Position numbers and translations under genes: made by a program. The notes beneath the pieces are model-generated. The model was not told the origin of the DNA, searched no databases, and saw nothing but the letters and a program-made list of their open reading frames with translations. From NCBI GenBank assembly GCA_965214795.1, contig OZ243976.1, forward strand, positions 3,782,001-3,846,000: DNA of 64,000 nucleotides, written 5' to 3'. Source of the DNA: JAJDXW01 sp965214795. GTDB taxonomy: Bacteria > Pseudomonadota > Gammaproteobacteria > HK1. Positions within the stretch are counted from its first letter, which is position 1. Each line of letters starts with the position of its first letter. Positions 7,522 through 17,302 of the stretch are shown piece by piece.

Positions 7522-9980
7522 CAATGGCATTCATTTTGACAGAGCCGTCTTCAGGTTTGGGTTTCATTTCCACAACCCATTGATTCAAGATGGATAACAG
7601 CCTCCTTCTCCGGCCCTTCCCAAGGGCCTTGACACACGCCCCCCTCGGTGACACCATCAGCGGGTGGAGCTGTCTTTGGGAGGAACCGATGGACGAGGCC
7701 ATCCGAAAGCTCAAGTCGACCACCTTCTTCGGCCGGCGCCTGACCCGGCGTCAGATCGCCGACCTCCAGCGCACCGTGCGCGAGTGTGCGGGGCTGAGCC
7801 GGCACGAGCTCGGGCTCACGATCTGCGAGCACCTGAACTGGCACACCCCTGGCGGGGCGCCGCGCGCGCGCTTGGCGCGGCGTGTGCTCGAACATCTGGA
7901 GGGGCTCGGGCTGTTCACCCTGCCGGCGAAGGACGAATCGAAGCAGCGAGGGGGGCAGAAGGCGCTGGCGTGGACCGCGCGCTCGGCGCCGCGCGCCGAG
8001 GTCCGCGCCGCGCTGAACGACCTTGAGCCGGTGCAGTTGCGCCCGGTGACGGACCCCGGCGAGGTCGCGCAGTGGAACGAGTTGCTCGACCGGCACCATT
8101 ACCTGGGCTACCGCCGCCCGCTCGGTCCGCACTTGCGCTACGCCCTCATCGACCGTCACGGGCGGTGGTTGGGCGGTTTGCTGTTCTCGTATGCGGCCCG
8201 CTCGGTGGCGTGCCGCGAGCGGTTCATCGGCTGGGACGAGGCGGCCCGGCGCAAGCGCCTGGACCGGGTCATCGCCAACCCCCGGTTCCTGATTTTCCCT
8301 TGGGTGCGGGTCCGGCACCTCGCGTCGAAGGCGCTGTCGCTGGCGGTGCGCCGGCTCGCCAACGACTGGCAGGTGCATCACGGCTACCGTCCGGTGCTGG
8401 TGGAGACCTTCGTGGACTTGAGCCGGTTCACCGGCGCGAGCTACCGGGCGGCGAACTGGCAGTGGGTGGGCCAGACCAAGGGCAAGGGTTCGGTGCGCCC
8501 GCCCAAGGGGGTGTTCGTCTACCCGCTGGACGAGGAGTTCCGGGCGATACTGAGGACCGGGCGCCGGCCCGCGCGACGGCGCCGGGCACCGAAGGGCTTG
8601 GCCCCCTCGCTCGTCGAGCCGTGGCGGGCGCTGGTCGATGCGGTGGTGGCCGTGGCCCACGACTTCGACCGGCACTGGCAACAACGCCAGCGCTCGCTCA
8701 ACACGCTGCTCGTGGTGCTGTTCATCTTCCGCCTGGTGCTGTCGAAGGGCCGCCAGGGCTACGCGGCGACCCTGGTCGAGCTGTGGGAGCAGTGCCGCCG
8801 GCTCGGGGTCGCGCTGCCGCAGCCGGCCCCGGTCTCGCCCTCGGCGATGTGCAAGGCCCGCGCCAAGGTGCACGAGAACCTGCTGCGCACCGTGCACGGC
8901 GAAGTGCTGCGCCGCGCCGGCGCGCGCGCCCTGGAGCCCCGGTGGAAGAGGCACCGGCTGTTCGCGGTGGACGGCTCGAAGCTGAACCTGCCCCGGCCCC
9001 TGGTGAAGGCCGGCTACCGGCGGCCCGCGGACAACGCCCACTACCCCCAGGGCCTGCTCAGTTGCCTGTATGCGTTGCGGGCCAAGGTCCCGGTCGACTT
9101 CGACCTGCTGCGCCATGACAACGAGAGACAGGCCGCGCGGGCCCATCTGAAGGCGTTGTCGCCCAACGACGTGGTGGTCTACGACCGCGGCTATTTCTCC
9201 CAGGCGCTGCTGGGCGAACACCTCGCGCGGGGCATGCATGCGGTGTTCCGGCTCCAGGCCAATGCCAACGCCGCAGTGTGCGCGTTCGTGCGCAGCACCG
9301 ACACCGACCGGGTGGTCGACATCGCCCCCGGGCAAGCCCCCCCGGGGGGCCGCGTAGCGCTGCGATGGCGCCTGGTAAAGTACGAGGTCGCCGGCTCGCC
9401 CTACGTGTTGGGCACCACCCTGCTCGACCGCGAGCGCTACCCCATTGCCGAGCTCTCGGACCTGTACCACGAGCGCTGGGGCATTGAGGAACTGTACAAG
9501 GTGTCGAAGCACACCCTTGGCATCGAGGACTTCCACGGCCAAAGCGAGCGCGGGGTGAAGCAGGAGCTGTTCGCGCACTTCGTCCTCATCACCCTCACGC
9601 GGCTGCTCTCCAATCACGGCGAAGACCGGCTCGGGGCCGACCGCGCCGCACGCGACAAAACCCAAGTCCGGGTGAACTTCAAAAACTCCCTGCTCACCGT
9701 CGCGCGCCACCTCGAGGGGCTGTTCCTCCAGCACGCGGCGGGGCTCGGCAAAACCCTCTCGCTCATCATGGACGCGATGGTGGCGTGCCGCCACAAGCTG
9801 CGCCCCAACCGCTCCTACCCGCGACGCTCGCGAAAGCCGATCGGCAAATGGAAGCCGGCGAAGGCGGCGAAAGCCGTCGCCGCGCGGTGAGGAGACAAGC
9901 CATGCCAGCCGCAGGACAACCGATGAGGCCCGCAACCGCATCCTTAAGTGAATGGCGTTCTCTCTTAAGTGAATGCCATT
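7522..9980 (+). mobile_element. IS4-type element copy 1 (intact), with DruA-like/transposase fusion gene
   Basis: 2459 bp. The left end is CAATGGCATTCATTTTGAC. The right end reads CTTAAGTGAATGCCATTG and carries a second direct copy of CTTAAGTGAATG about 24 bp further in. The termini are inverted over CAATGGCATTCA. Poly-G lies outside both ends. It contains a single gene on the + strand. A second copy (10181-22509) has been broken by later insertions, so this copy is the likely active source. Confidence 0.85.
7689..9890 (+). CDS. IS4-type DDE transposase with N-terminal DruA-like (DUF4338) domain
   Basis: 733 residues, about twice the length of a simple IS4 transposase. Residues ~1-105 are a helical, basic region. 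Residues ~108-280 match DUF4338/DruA, the family named for the Druantia anti-phage protein: HHYLGYRRPLG, LRYALIDRHGRWLGGLLF, RFIGWDEAARRK, NPRFLIFPWVRVRHLAS, ETFVDLSRFTGASYRAANW. Residues ~400-730 are an RNase-H-fold transposase with catalytic Asp in FAVDGSKLN (~427), Asp in VVVYDRGYF (~499) and the IS4 signature Y-2-R-3-E-6-K in YHERWGIEELYKVSK (~593-608). The start at 7689 has GGGAGGA just upstream; an in-frame ATG at 7590 lacks one. The family assignment is firm; what the DruA-like domain does in transposition is unknown. Confidence 0.88.
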   Translation: MDEAIRKLKSTTFFGRRLTRRQIADLQRTVRECAGLSRHELGLTICEHLNWHTPGGAPRARLARRVLEHLEGLGLFTLPAKDESKQRGGQKALAWTARSAPRAEVRAALNDLEPVQLRPVTDPGEVAQWNELLDRHHYLGYRRPLGPHLRYALIDRHGRWLGGLLFSYAARSVACRERFIGWDEAARRKRLDRVIANPRFLIFPWVRVRHLASKALSLAVRRLANDWQVHHGYRPVLVETFVDLSRFTGASYRAANWQWVGQTKGKGSVRPPKGVFVYPLDEEFRAILRTGRRPARRRRAPKGLAPSLVEPWRALVDAVVAVAHDFDRHWQQRQRSLNTLLVVLFIFRLVLSKGRQGYAATLVELWEQCRRLGVALPQPAPVSPSAMCKARAKVHENLLRTVHGEVLRRAGARALEPRWKRHRLFAVDGSKLNLPRPLVKAGYRRPADNAHYPQGLLSCLYALRAKVPVDFDLLRHDNERQAARAHLKALSPNDVVVYDRGYFSQALLGEHLARGMHAVFRLQANANAAVCAFVRSTDTDRVVDIAPGQAPPGGRVALRWRLVKYEVAGSPYVLGTTLLDRERYPIAELSDLYHERWGIEELYKVSKHTLGIEDFHGQSERGVKQELFAHFVLITLTRLLSNHGEDRLGADRAARDKTQVRVNFKNSLLTVARHLEGLFLQHAAGLGKTLSLIMDAMVACRHKLRPNRSYPRRSRKPIGKWKPAKAAKAVAAR

Positions 9981-9995
9981 GGGGGGGGGGGGGGG
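9981..9995. repeat. Poly-G tract (15 nt), junction 2
   Basis: Lies exactly between the right terminus of IS4-type copy 1 (GAATGCCATT) and the left terminus of the first MITE (CAATGGCATTC). The flanking termini form a perfect palindrome with the G run as loop. Confidence 0.9.
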
Positions 9996-10148
9996 CAATG
10001 GCATTCACTTAAGGGGATATTCCCGTTCAGTTTTGCCATGGCGGCACGAAACGGTTCTCGCAACATGTTGATTTTGAAGGGAGTGGTATTCGAGAGGATA
10101 TGGGAGAAACGGGCTTTTGCTCGCCGATCCGCCTTAAGTGAATGCCAT
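9996..10148. mobile_element. MITE-like element 1 sharing the IS4-type terminal repeats
   Basis: 153 bp with inverted termini CAATGGCATTCACTTAAGG and CCTTAAGTGAATGCCAT and no coding capacity. It shares an internal AACATGTTGATTTTG segment with MITE 2 at 22527-22681, while the rest of the interior differs. The ends match those of the neighbouring IS4-type element, so it is probably mobilised in trans by its transposase. Confidence 0.8.
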
Positions 10149-10182
<34 letters not shown>

Positions 10183-11359
10183 ATGGCATTCATTTTGACA
10201 GAGCCGTCTTCAGGTTTGGGTTTCATTTCCACAACCCATTGATTCAAGATGGATAACAGCCTCCTTCTCCGGCCCTTCCCAAGGGCCTTGACACACGCCC
10301 CCCTCGGTGACACCATCAGCGGGTGGAGCTGTCTTTGGGAGGAACCGATGGACGAGGCCATCCGAAAGCTCAAGTCGACCACCTTCTTCGGCCGGCGCCT
10401 GACCCGGCGTCAGATCGCCGACCTCCAGCGCACCGTGCGCGAGTGTGCGGGGCTGAGCCGGCACGAGCTCGGGCTCACGATCTGCGAGCACCTGAACTGG
10501 CACACCCCTGGCGGGGCGCCGCGCGCGCGCTTGGCGCGGCGTGTGCTCGAACATCTGGAGGGGCTCGGGCTGTTCACCCTGCCGGCGAAGGACGAATCGA
10601 AGCAGCGAGGGGGGCAGAAGGCGCTGGCGTGGACCGCGCGCTCGGCGCCGCGCGCCGAGGTCCGCGCCGCGCTGAACGACCTTGAGCCGGTGCAGTTGCG
10701 CCCGGTGACGGACCCCGGCGAGGTCGCGCAGTGGAACGAGTTGCTCGACCGGCACCATTACCTGGGCTACCGCCGCCCGCTCGGTCCGCACTTGCGCTAC
10801 GCCCTCATCGACCGTCACGGGCGGTGGTTGGGCGGTTTGCTGTTCTCGTATGCGGCCCGCTCGGTGGCGTGCCGCGAGCGGTTCATCGGCTGGGACGAGG
10901 CGGCCCGGCGCAAGCGCCTGGACCGGGTCATCGCCAACCCCCGGTTCCTGATTTTCCCTTGGGTGCGGGTCCGGCACCTCGCGTCGAAGGCGCTGTCGCT
11001 GGCGGTGCGCCGGCTCGCCGACGACTGGCAGGTGCATCACGGCTACCGTCCGGTGCTGGTGGAAGCTTTGGCATTGTACTGCTACTCCATACTGCGGAAC
11101 CCTGGGTTCCTGAACAAAGTGATGAAAATCCGGCGCTTGCCGAAATTCGGATTTTTCCTGCCCACGCCTTTACATCGTGTGAGATGGGCTTGAGGCTGCC
11201 TGTGCATGACGTTTGACGCCCTCGGGCAATGCTGCGGTGTGTCGTCGGGACGGCACGTTGACCCTTTCCGCTCATCCCTGTGGCTGTGCACACGGTGCGT
11301 TGAACTGGAGTTGCCCCGGTTTAGTGGACACCTGAACATTGTGCGCAGGAGGTGTCTAC

Positions 11360-11674
11360 ATGTCGAAAACCCATTCGCCTTACGCGCCGGAGTACCGGCG
11401 CCAGATGGTTGAGCTGGTCCGAGCGGGTCGCACGCCCGGGGAGCTCGCTCGTGAGTTCGAGTGTTCCGCGCAGGCGATCCGCAACTGGGTTCGTCAGACG
11501 GATCGCGACGAGGGCCTTCGTGAAGACGGTCTGACGACGGTCGAGCGTGAGGAGTTGCGGCGGCTTCGTCGGGAGAATCGTCAGCTTCGCGAAGAGCGCG
11601 AGATCCTAAAAAAAGCCGCGGCCTGGTTCGCTCGGGAGAGCGGTTCGATTCCGGGGAGGTCTTCGAGCTCATGA
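11360..11674 (+). CDS. IS3-family transposase OrfA (element A copy 1)
   Basis: 104 residues with an HTH (RTPGELAREFECSAQAIRNWV) and a leucine-zipper-like coiled coil (ELRRLRRENRQLREEREIL). The start at 11360 has a perfect AGGAGG. An A7 run followed by G at about 11608-11615, just after the coiled coil, is a typical -1 slippery site for making the OrfAB fusion transposase. The stop TGA overlaps the OrfB ATG as ATGA, so independent OrfB translation by coupling is also possible. Confidence 0.88.
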   Translation: MSKTHSPYAPEYRRQMVELVRAGRTPGELAREFECSAQAIRNWVRQTDRDEGLREDGLTTVEREELRRLRRENRQLREEREILKKAAAWFARESGSIPGRSSSS

Positions 11675-12714
11675 GGGCGAACCAGGCCCATCATCGGGTG
11701 GCCACGATGTGCCGGGTGCTGGGCGTCTCCCCCAGCGGGTACTACGCGTGGCGCGGTCGCGGGCGTTCTGCTCGTGCGAAGCGTGACGAGGAGTTGCGGG
11801 GCACGATCCGGACCATTCACCGGGATTCTCGTGGCACCTACGGGGCGCCTCGGGTGCACGCCGAGCTGGCCGCCAAGGGGTGGCGTGTGGGCCGCAAGCG
11901 GGTCGCTCGGCTGATGCGCAAGGCAGGCTGGGCGGGAGTGAGCCGGCGCCGCGGTACGCGCACTACGCGCGCGGAGCCGGGCCAGCGTGCGGCCCCGGAC
12001 CGGGTGCAACGTCAGTTCCGGGCCGACGCGCCGAACCGGCTGTGGGTCGCCGACGTGACCTATGTGCCGACCCGAGCGGGGTTCGTGTACCTGGCCATCG
12101 TGCTCGACGTGTTCAGCCGCAAGGTGGTGGGGTGGTCGATCGCCAATCATCTTCGCACCGAACTGGTGCTCGCGGCGCTGAACATGGCCCTGGCACAGCG
12201 CCGGCTCCAAGGCGAGGTCGTGCATCATTCCGACAAGGGGTCGCAGTACACCTCGCTCGCCTTCGGCAAACGGTGCCGGGAGATGGGGGTGGTGACCTCG
12301 ACCGGCTCGGCTGGTGACTGCTTCGATAACGCGATGGCCGAGAGCTTCTTCGCCACCCTCGAATGCGAGCTCCTGCTCCGGCGCGAGTTTCCAACTCAAG
12401 TCCAGGCGCGCATGGCCCTCTTCGAGTTCATCGAGGGCTGGTACAACACACACCGTCGGCACTCCGCCCTGGGTTACCTCAGCCCGAATGACTTCGAGCG
12501 CGCCGCCGCGAAGGCCGCCAGTGGTGCGACCGGCAACGATGAGCGTCTCGATCGAACCGACCGCGAAGCCTTCCCCAACGGCGAGCCGGGGATCCCGAAC
12601 CACCCTCTGAGGGAACCCTCAACTCCCGTCTGCGGTAAGATTCTCCTTCCACCGGCCTTCGCCCACCCCCATGCAGGAGGCGAAAGCCCTCAACCGTCCA
12701 CTGAAACGGGGTAG
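11671..12714 (+). CDS. IS3-family transposase OrfB (element A copy 1)
   Basis: 347 residues with an rve integrase core. The catalytic triad is Asp in WVADVTYV, Asp in HHSDKGSQYTS and Glu in NAMAESFFATLE. The family N-terminus ATMCRVLGVSPSGYYAWR is present. A proline-rich C-terminal tail of about 55 residues is read from the right end of the IS. It is expressed through -1 frameshifting from OrfA or through the ATGA overlap. The coding region is complete. Confidence 0.9.
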   Translation: MRANQAHHRVATMCRVLGVSPSGYYAWRGRGRSARAKRDEELRGTIRTIHRDSRGTYGAPRVHAELAAKGWRVGRKRVARLMRKAGWAGVSRRRGTRTTRAEPGQRAAPDRVQRQFRADAPNRLWVADVTYVPTRAGFVYLAIVLDVFSRKVVGWSIANHLRTELVLAALNMALAQRRLQGEVVHHSDKGSQYTSLAFGKRCREMGVVTSTGSAGDCFDNAMAESFFATLECELLLRREFPTQVQARMALFEFIEGWYNTHRRHSALGYLSPNDFERAAAKAASGATGNDERLDRTDREAFPNGEPGIPNHPLREPSTPVCGKILLPPAFAHPHAGGESPQPSTETG

Positions 12715-13297
12715 CCCCAAACAACGCAAGCGTATCCTCGTGCGCCATCTCCACATAGAGGCCGCGCTTGCTGCCATGCGTGACGTGGCATGAAGCGAGG
12801 GCACCTGTCCTGACGCGGTTCCAAATCGTCTGTCGGCTCACCCCGAGGCGTTGCATCGCGACCCGCACTGGCACGAATCCTTCCGGCGGCTGCGCACGGA
12901 AACGCGCGCGAAGTGCGTCCGTCATCTGAGGTGGTCCGGGTCGTTTGGACAGTCCGAGGGCCGGAATAAGGTGTACCGGGACTGTGATGTGATGCCCTCG
13001 GAACGATCGTACCCGTTGCCGGTGACCGGCGTCGAGGTACGTCGAAACTCTGTTCTCCGGACCGCTGGTGGTTGGTCCTGTGGAGCTTGTGGGCGAGAGG
13101 CGCGAGAGTGTGGGCGAGGCGGTGGGCAACGCGCCCGCGTTGTCCACGGTCTCGTCCACACGGCCCGTAGGGCTCGCGCCGGTCCGAAGGACTCGTCCAC
13201 AAATCCACAGGACTCCCCCCCCCTCGCCCATCACCGGGGTCCTGGGCGGCGCCACGATCGTCACCTGCGCAACGCCCCTCGTTCGCACCGGTGGCCT

Positions 13298-14158
13298 TCA
13301 TGCCGCACGGTCCCAACGGTACGCCTCGATCGGCGTGCGTCCACCCAGGGCGCTGTGCGGGCGCTCCTGGGTATAGAAACGCATCCAGTTTGCGATGACG
13401 CGCTCGGCTTCGAAGCCGTCGCGCAGTTCGTGCAGGTACACCGCCTCGTACTTCAGCGACCGCCAGAGCCGTTCGATGAACACGTTGTCCAGGCACCGCC
13501 CGCGGCCATCCATCGAACACCTCGCCCCGCACGCGAGAACCCGTTCGGTGAACGCCAGGGAGGTGAATTGTGCCCCTTGGTCGGTGTTGAAGATCTGCGG
13601 CGTTCCGTAGCCAAGGGCCGCCTCGAGCGCCTCGATGCACAACTGGCTGTCCATGGTGTTCGACAGCCGCCACGAGAGCACGTGGCGGCTCGCCCAATCC
13701 ATCACCGCCACCAAGTACAAATACCCTTGCGAAACCGGGATGTAGGTCAGGTCCGCACACCACACGTGGTCCGGGCGCTCGACCTGCACCCCGCGCAGCA
13801 GGTACGGATAGACCCGATGGTCAGGGTGCGGAACGCTCGTGCGCGGTTTGCAGTACAGCGCCTCGAGCCCCATCACCCGCATCAGCCGCCGGACCCGGCC
13901 CCGACCCACTGGCGTGTCTTCACGGCGAAGATGACGAACCATCTGCCGGCTCCCGTAGAACGGATAAGCCAAGTACAGCTCGTCGAGCCGTCGCATCAGC
14001 GCCGTGTCCTCGGCGCTCGCCGCGCGGGGCGTGTAGTACAGCGACGAGCGGCTCAAGCCCAGCAGCTCGCTCTGGCGCCGCAGGCTCAACCGACCCCCGC
14101 GTTCGACCATCGCCAAGCGCTCCTCGCGACTCAGCTCCCCAACCCGCGCAGAAAAAAA
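13298..14158 (-). CDS. IS3-family transposase OrfB (element C)
   Basis: Integrase-core transposase with catalytic Asp in WCADLTYIPV, Asp in IFNTDQGAQFTS and Glu in LDNVFIERLWRSLK. The N-terminal family segment is SELLGLSRSSLYY and the C-terminus is RPHSALGGRTPIEAY. Expression probably depends on -1 slippage at the T7 run (14152-14158, minus strand) at the end of OrfA, giving ERDFFSARVGELSREER; the first internal ATG is at 14110. The start given here is the slippage site, not a start codon. Confidence 0.85.
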   Translation of the reverse strand, partial: FFSARVGELSREERLAMVERGGRLSLRRQSELLGLSRSSLYYTPRAASAEDTALMRRLDELYLAYPFYGSRQMVRHLRREDTPVGRGRVRRLMRVMGLEALYCKPRTSVPHPDHRVYPYLLRGVQVERPDHVWCADLTYIPVSQGYLYLVAVMDWASRHVLSWRLSNTMDSQLCIEALEAALGYGTPQIFNTDQGAQFTSLAFTERVLACGARCSMDGRGRCLDNVFIERLWRSLKYEAVYLHELRDGFEAERVIANWMRFYTQERPHSALGGRTPIEAYRWDRAA

Positions 14159-14415
14159 TCGCGCTCCACCGTCAGCTCCCCGATCTTCGCGTGCAGCGCG
14201 CGGATCGTCTCCTCGTGCTCCGAACGACCCTTCGCCCGCGGGCCCGAAAACACCTCGTCCAGGCCCTCCACCGCCTGGCGCTTCCAGGCGCTGACTTGGT
14301 TCGGATGAACCTGGTGCTTCGCCGCGATCGCCTGAACCGGTTGCTCCCCTCGTAGCGCTTCGAGCGCCACTCGCTTCTTGAACGCCGCGGTGAATCGCCG
14401 CCGTCTGGTCGCCAT
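14131..14415 (-). CDS. IS3-family transposase OrfA (element C)
   Basis: 94 residues with the typical IS3 OrfA pattern: FTAAFKKRVALEAL, an HTH at IAAKHQVHPNQVSAWKRQ, and a coiled coil with LHAKIGELTVERDFF. The start at 14415 follows AGGAGG at 9-14 nt upstream. It ends shortly after the T7 slippery run that leads into OrfB. The frame upstream of 14415 belongs to the IS left flank. Confidence 0.88.
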   Translation of the reverse strand: MATRRRRFTAAFKKRVALEALRGEQPVQAIAAKHQVHPNQVSAWKRQAVEGLDEVFSGPRAKGRSEHEETIRALHAKIGELTVERDFFLRGLGS

Positions 14416-15947
14416 ACCCTTGCCCTCCTGCAGGCTCTCCGTACACCTTAGCGACCTGTCCAAAAATCCGGGACCACCTCAATCTTCACCCTCAACGGTG
14501 CCCCGTCGACGCCCGGATTGATGACCGGCACGAGTCCTGCGTGGACCCAGCGGTACAGCGTTGTCTCGGTCACTGCGAGCTCGCGGGCGGCATCGGCGAC
14601 CCTGAGCGCTCCCCCATCGCCGGGTTCGGTCGGGGGCACATGGGCGGGAATGTCATGGTACCGGCGCAGGTTGTAGACCAGATCCTTGGTGAACGGCAGA
14701 TCGTGGGCGGTGCGCCGTCCCTGCTTGTTGAGAAGGATCGCCACCGTTGTGTCGTTGTAATGAGCGCACAGGTTGCGAACCAGGTCCAGGGTGCTCTCGT
14801 CGGTGCGTTTGGGCTGCACGATGGGGACGATCTTTGCAAACGTCAGGTCGTCGACACGCCCACCTCGCCAGTGCACGGTGACGGCGAACTCTCCCGCCTC
14901 TTTGTGGTGCTCGATCGTCACCTGCTCCACGAGGCAGCCGAGCAACCGCTTGCGGTCGCAGTTCGAGGTCGTCGGCCCGTCCCATACTCGCTCGAGCGAT
15001 GAGCCGAGCTCGGCGAACATCTCCGGCGCCGGGGGTGGCGGTTGTTCGGCACGCGCGGTCGTGAGCGCCTGCTCGGCCTGCTGAAGCGCCACCAGCGCTG
15101 CTTCCCATTCGCGCTCCAGTGTCGCCGCGATCAGCCTGTTGTCCGGATCGACCTGCCGGTAGCGGCGCTCCGCGAGCCCGGCCTGGTAGCGGCAATGCTC
15201 CACCGCCTGCTCCCAGCGGCGCAGGTCCGCATCCGCGCGCTCGGCCACGTCAGCCGCCGCTTGCACCGCCGCCTGCGCACCACCCGGCGTCGCCAGCTCC
15301 AGGAACAGGCGCACCACCTCGCGGTCGAGGCGCTTGCCGCCCATCGAACAGCAACCTCGTCTCTGGTGGCTCGTGGGGTCGACGACGCCGCACACATAGC
15401 TCCACCCCCTCGCGTTGTAATCGACCGCCATGCCGTAGCCGCAATGACCGCACACCACCAATCCTTGCAGCACCGCGGGACCTTCTCGCGCAGGCCCCCG
15501 GCTGCCGTCGCGACAAGAATGGTTGCTCGCCAGTTGTTCCTGGATCTCGAGCCATTCCTGCCACTCTACATAGCCTTCATGGCGTTCGGGCAGCAGCACC
15601 TCCCACTGCTCGTGCACCGCGAGCAACGGCGTGTCACGTCTGCGCCCGCGACGCAGCCCGTACGCATAGGCGCCGCCCATGGCCGGGTTCTTCAGAATCC
15701 GCAGCGTCCGACTATACGAGGCCGGCCGCCACAGCAACGCACCGCTGGAGTGGTCTCGCACCGGCACGCTGATCTCCCGGTCGCGCAACACCACCGCCGC
15801 TTGGCGCGCCGTTCCCGCCTCCCGGAAAGCAGTGAACACCGCACCGATCGATGCCTGCACGCGCTGGTCCGGATCCTTGCGGATGGTATCCCCTGGAGTT
15901 GCCCCGGTTTAGTGGACACCTGAACATTGTGCGCAGGAGGTGTCTAC

Positions 15948-16262
15948 ATGTCGAAAACCCATTCGCCTTACGCGCCGGAGTACCGGCGCCAGATGGTTGA
16001 GCTGGTCCGAGCGGGTCGCACGCCCGGGGAGCTCGCTCGTGAGTTCGAGTGTTCCGCGCAGGCGATCCGCAACTGGGTTCGTCAGACGGATCGCGACGAG
16101 GGCCTTCGTGAAGACGGTCTGACGACGGTCGAGCGTGAGGAGTTGCGGCGGCTTCGTCGGGAGAATCGTCAGCTTCGCGAAGAGCGCGAGATCCTAAAAA
16201 AAGCCGCGGCCTGGTTCGCTCGGGAGAGCGGTTCGATTCCGGGGAGGTCTTCGAGCTCATGA
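15948..16262 (+). CDS. IS3-family transposase OrfA (element A copy 2)
   Basis: 104 residues, the same sequence as the OrfA at 11360: AGGAGG ribosome-binding site, HTH, coiled coil and A7G slippery site before the stop. It is complete and probably functional together with the OrfB that follows. Confidence 0.88.
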   Translation: MSKTHSPYAPEYRRQMVELVRAGRTPGELAREFECSAQAIRNWVRQTDRDEGLREDGLTTVEREELRRLRRENRQLREEREILKKAAAWFARESGSIPGRSSSS

Positions 16263-17302
16263 GGGCGAACCAGGCCCATCATCGGGTGGCCACGATGTGC
16301 CGGGTGCTGGGCGTCTCCCCCAGCGGGTACTACGCGTGGCGCGGTCGCGGGCGTTCTGCTCGTGCGAAGCGTGACGAGGAGTTGCGGGGCACGATCCGGA
16401 CCATTCACCGGGATTCTCGTGGCACCTACGGGGCGCCTCGGGTGCACGCCGAGCTGGCCGCCAAGGGGTGGCGTGTGGGCCGCAAGCGGGTCGCTCGGCT
16501 GATGCGCAAGGCAGGCTGGGCGGGAGTGAGCCGGCGCCGCGGTACGCGCACTACGCGCGCGGAGCCGGGCCAGCGTGCGGCCCCGGACCGGGTGCAACGT
16601 CAGTTCCGGGCCGACGCGCCGAACCGGCTGTGGGTCGCCGACGTGACCTATGTGCCGACCCGAGCGGGGTTCGTGTACCTGGCCATCGTGCTCGACGTGT
16701 TCAGCCGCAAGGTGGTGGGGTGGTCGATCGCCAATCATCTTCGCACCGAACTGGTGCTCGCGGCGCTGAACATGGCCCTGGCACAGCGCCGGCTCCAAGG
16801 CGAGGTCGTGCATCATTCCGACAAGGGGTCGCAGTACACCTCGCTCGCCTTCGGCAAACGGTGCCGGGAGATGGGGGTGGTGACCTCGACCGGCTCGGCT
16901 GGTGACTGCTTCGATAACGCGATGGCCGAGAGCTTCTTCGCCACCCTCGAATGCGAGCTCCTGCTCCGGCGCGAGTTTCCAACTCAAGTCCAGGCGCGCA
17001 TGGCCCTCTTCGAGTTCATCGAGGGCTGGTACAACACACACCGTCGGCACTCCGCCCTGGGTTACCTCAGCCCGAATGACTTCGAGCGCGCCGCCGCGAA
17101 GGCCGCCAGTGGTGCGACCGGCAACGATGAGCGTCTCGATCGAACCGACCGCGAAGCCTTCCCCAACGGCGAGCCGGGGATCCCGAACCACCCTCTGAGG
17201 GAACCCTCAACTCCCGTCTGCGGTAAGATTCTCCTTCCACCGGCCTTCGCCCACCCCCATGCAGGAGGCGAAAGCCCTCAACCGTCCACTGAAACGGGGT
17301 AG
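16259..17302 (+). CDS. IS3-family transposase OrfB (element A copy 2)
   Basis: 347 residues, the same as the OrfB at 11671, with the DDE triad in WVADVTYV, HHSDKGSQYTS and NAMAESFFATLE. It overlaps OrfA as ATGA. Two identical complete copies in direct orientation 4.6 kb apart could recombine and delete the IS3-C element and most of the recombinase gene. Confidence 0.9.
   Translation: MRANQAHHRVATMCRVLGVSPSGYYAWRGRGRSARAKRDEELRGTIRTIHRDSRGTYGAPRVHAELAAKGWRVGRKRVARLMRKAGWAGVSRRRGTRTTRAEPGQRAAPDRVQRQFRADAPNRLWVADVTYVPTRAGFVYLAIVLDVFSRKVVGWSIANHLRTELVLAALNMALAQRRLQGEVVHHSDKGSQYTSLAFGKRCREMGVVTSTGSAGDCFDNAMAESFFATLECELLLRREFPTQVQARMALFEFIEGWYNTHRRHSALGYLSPNDFERAAAKAASGATGNDERLDRTDREAFPNGEPGIPNHPLREPSTPVCGKILLPPAFAHPHAGGESPQPSTETG

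Larger units (their letters stand above)
11306..12719 (+). mobile_element. IS3-family element A, copy 1
   Basis: 1414 bp with terminal repeats TGGAGTTGCCCCGGTTTAGT and TGGGGCTACCCCGTTTCAGT, flanked by the 3-bp duplication AAC (11303-11305 and 12720-12722). It has two overlapping genes. It sits in the last codons of the serine recombinase gene. It is identical at every point compared to copy 2 at 15894-17307, so the two insertions are recent. Confidence 0.9.
12927..14481 (-). mobile_element. IS3-family element C
   Basis: 1555 bp with ends TGAGGTGGTCCGGGTCGTTT (left) and TGAGGTGGTCCCGGATTTTT (right, reverse complement), flanked by the 3-bp duplication ATC. Two genes on the minus strand occupy 13298-14415. 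The 370 bp between the OrfB stop and the left end is unusually long and carries no evident gene. A decayed copy of this left end is present at 7128-7260. Confidence 0.88.

Noticed and set aside
7292..7597. Open frame running from the membrane gene through poly-G into the IS4-type element
   Set aside because: The frame is open only by chance; the C-terminal part reads IS end sequence.
12479..13288. Minus-strand frame spanning IS3-A, the recombinase piece and IS3-C
   Set aside because: Chimera of IS ends with the recombinase C-terminal HTH; explained by the reconstructed recombinase gene.
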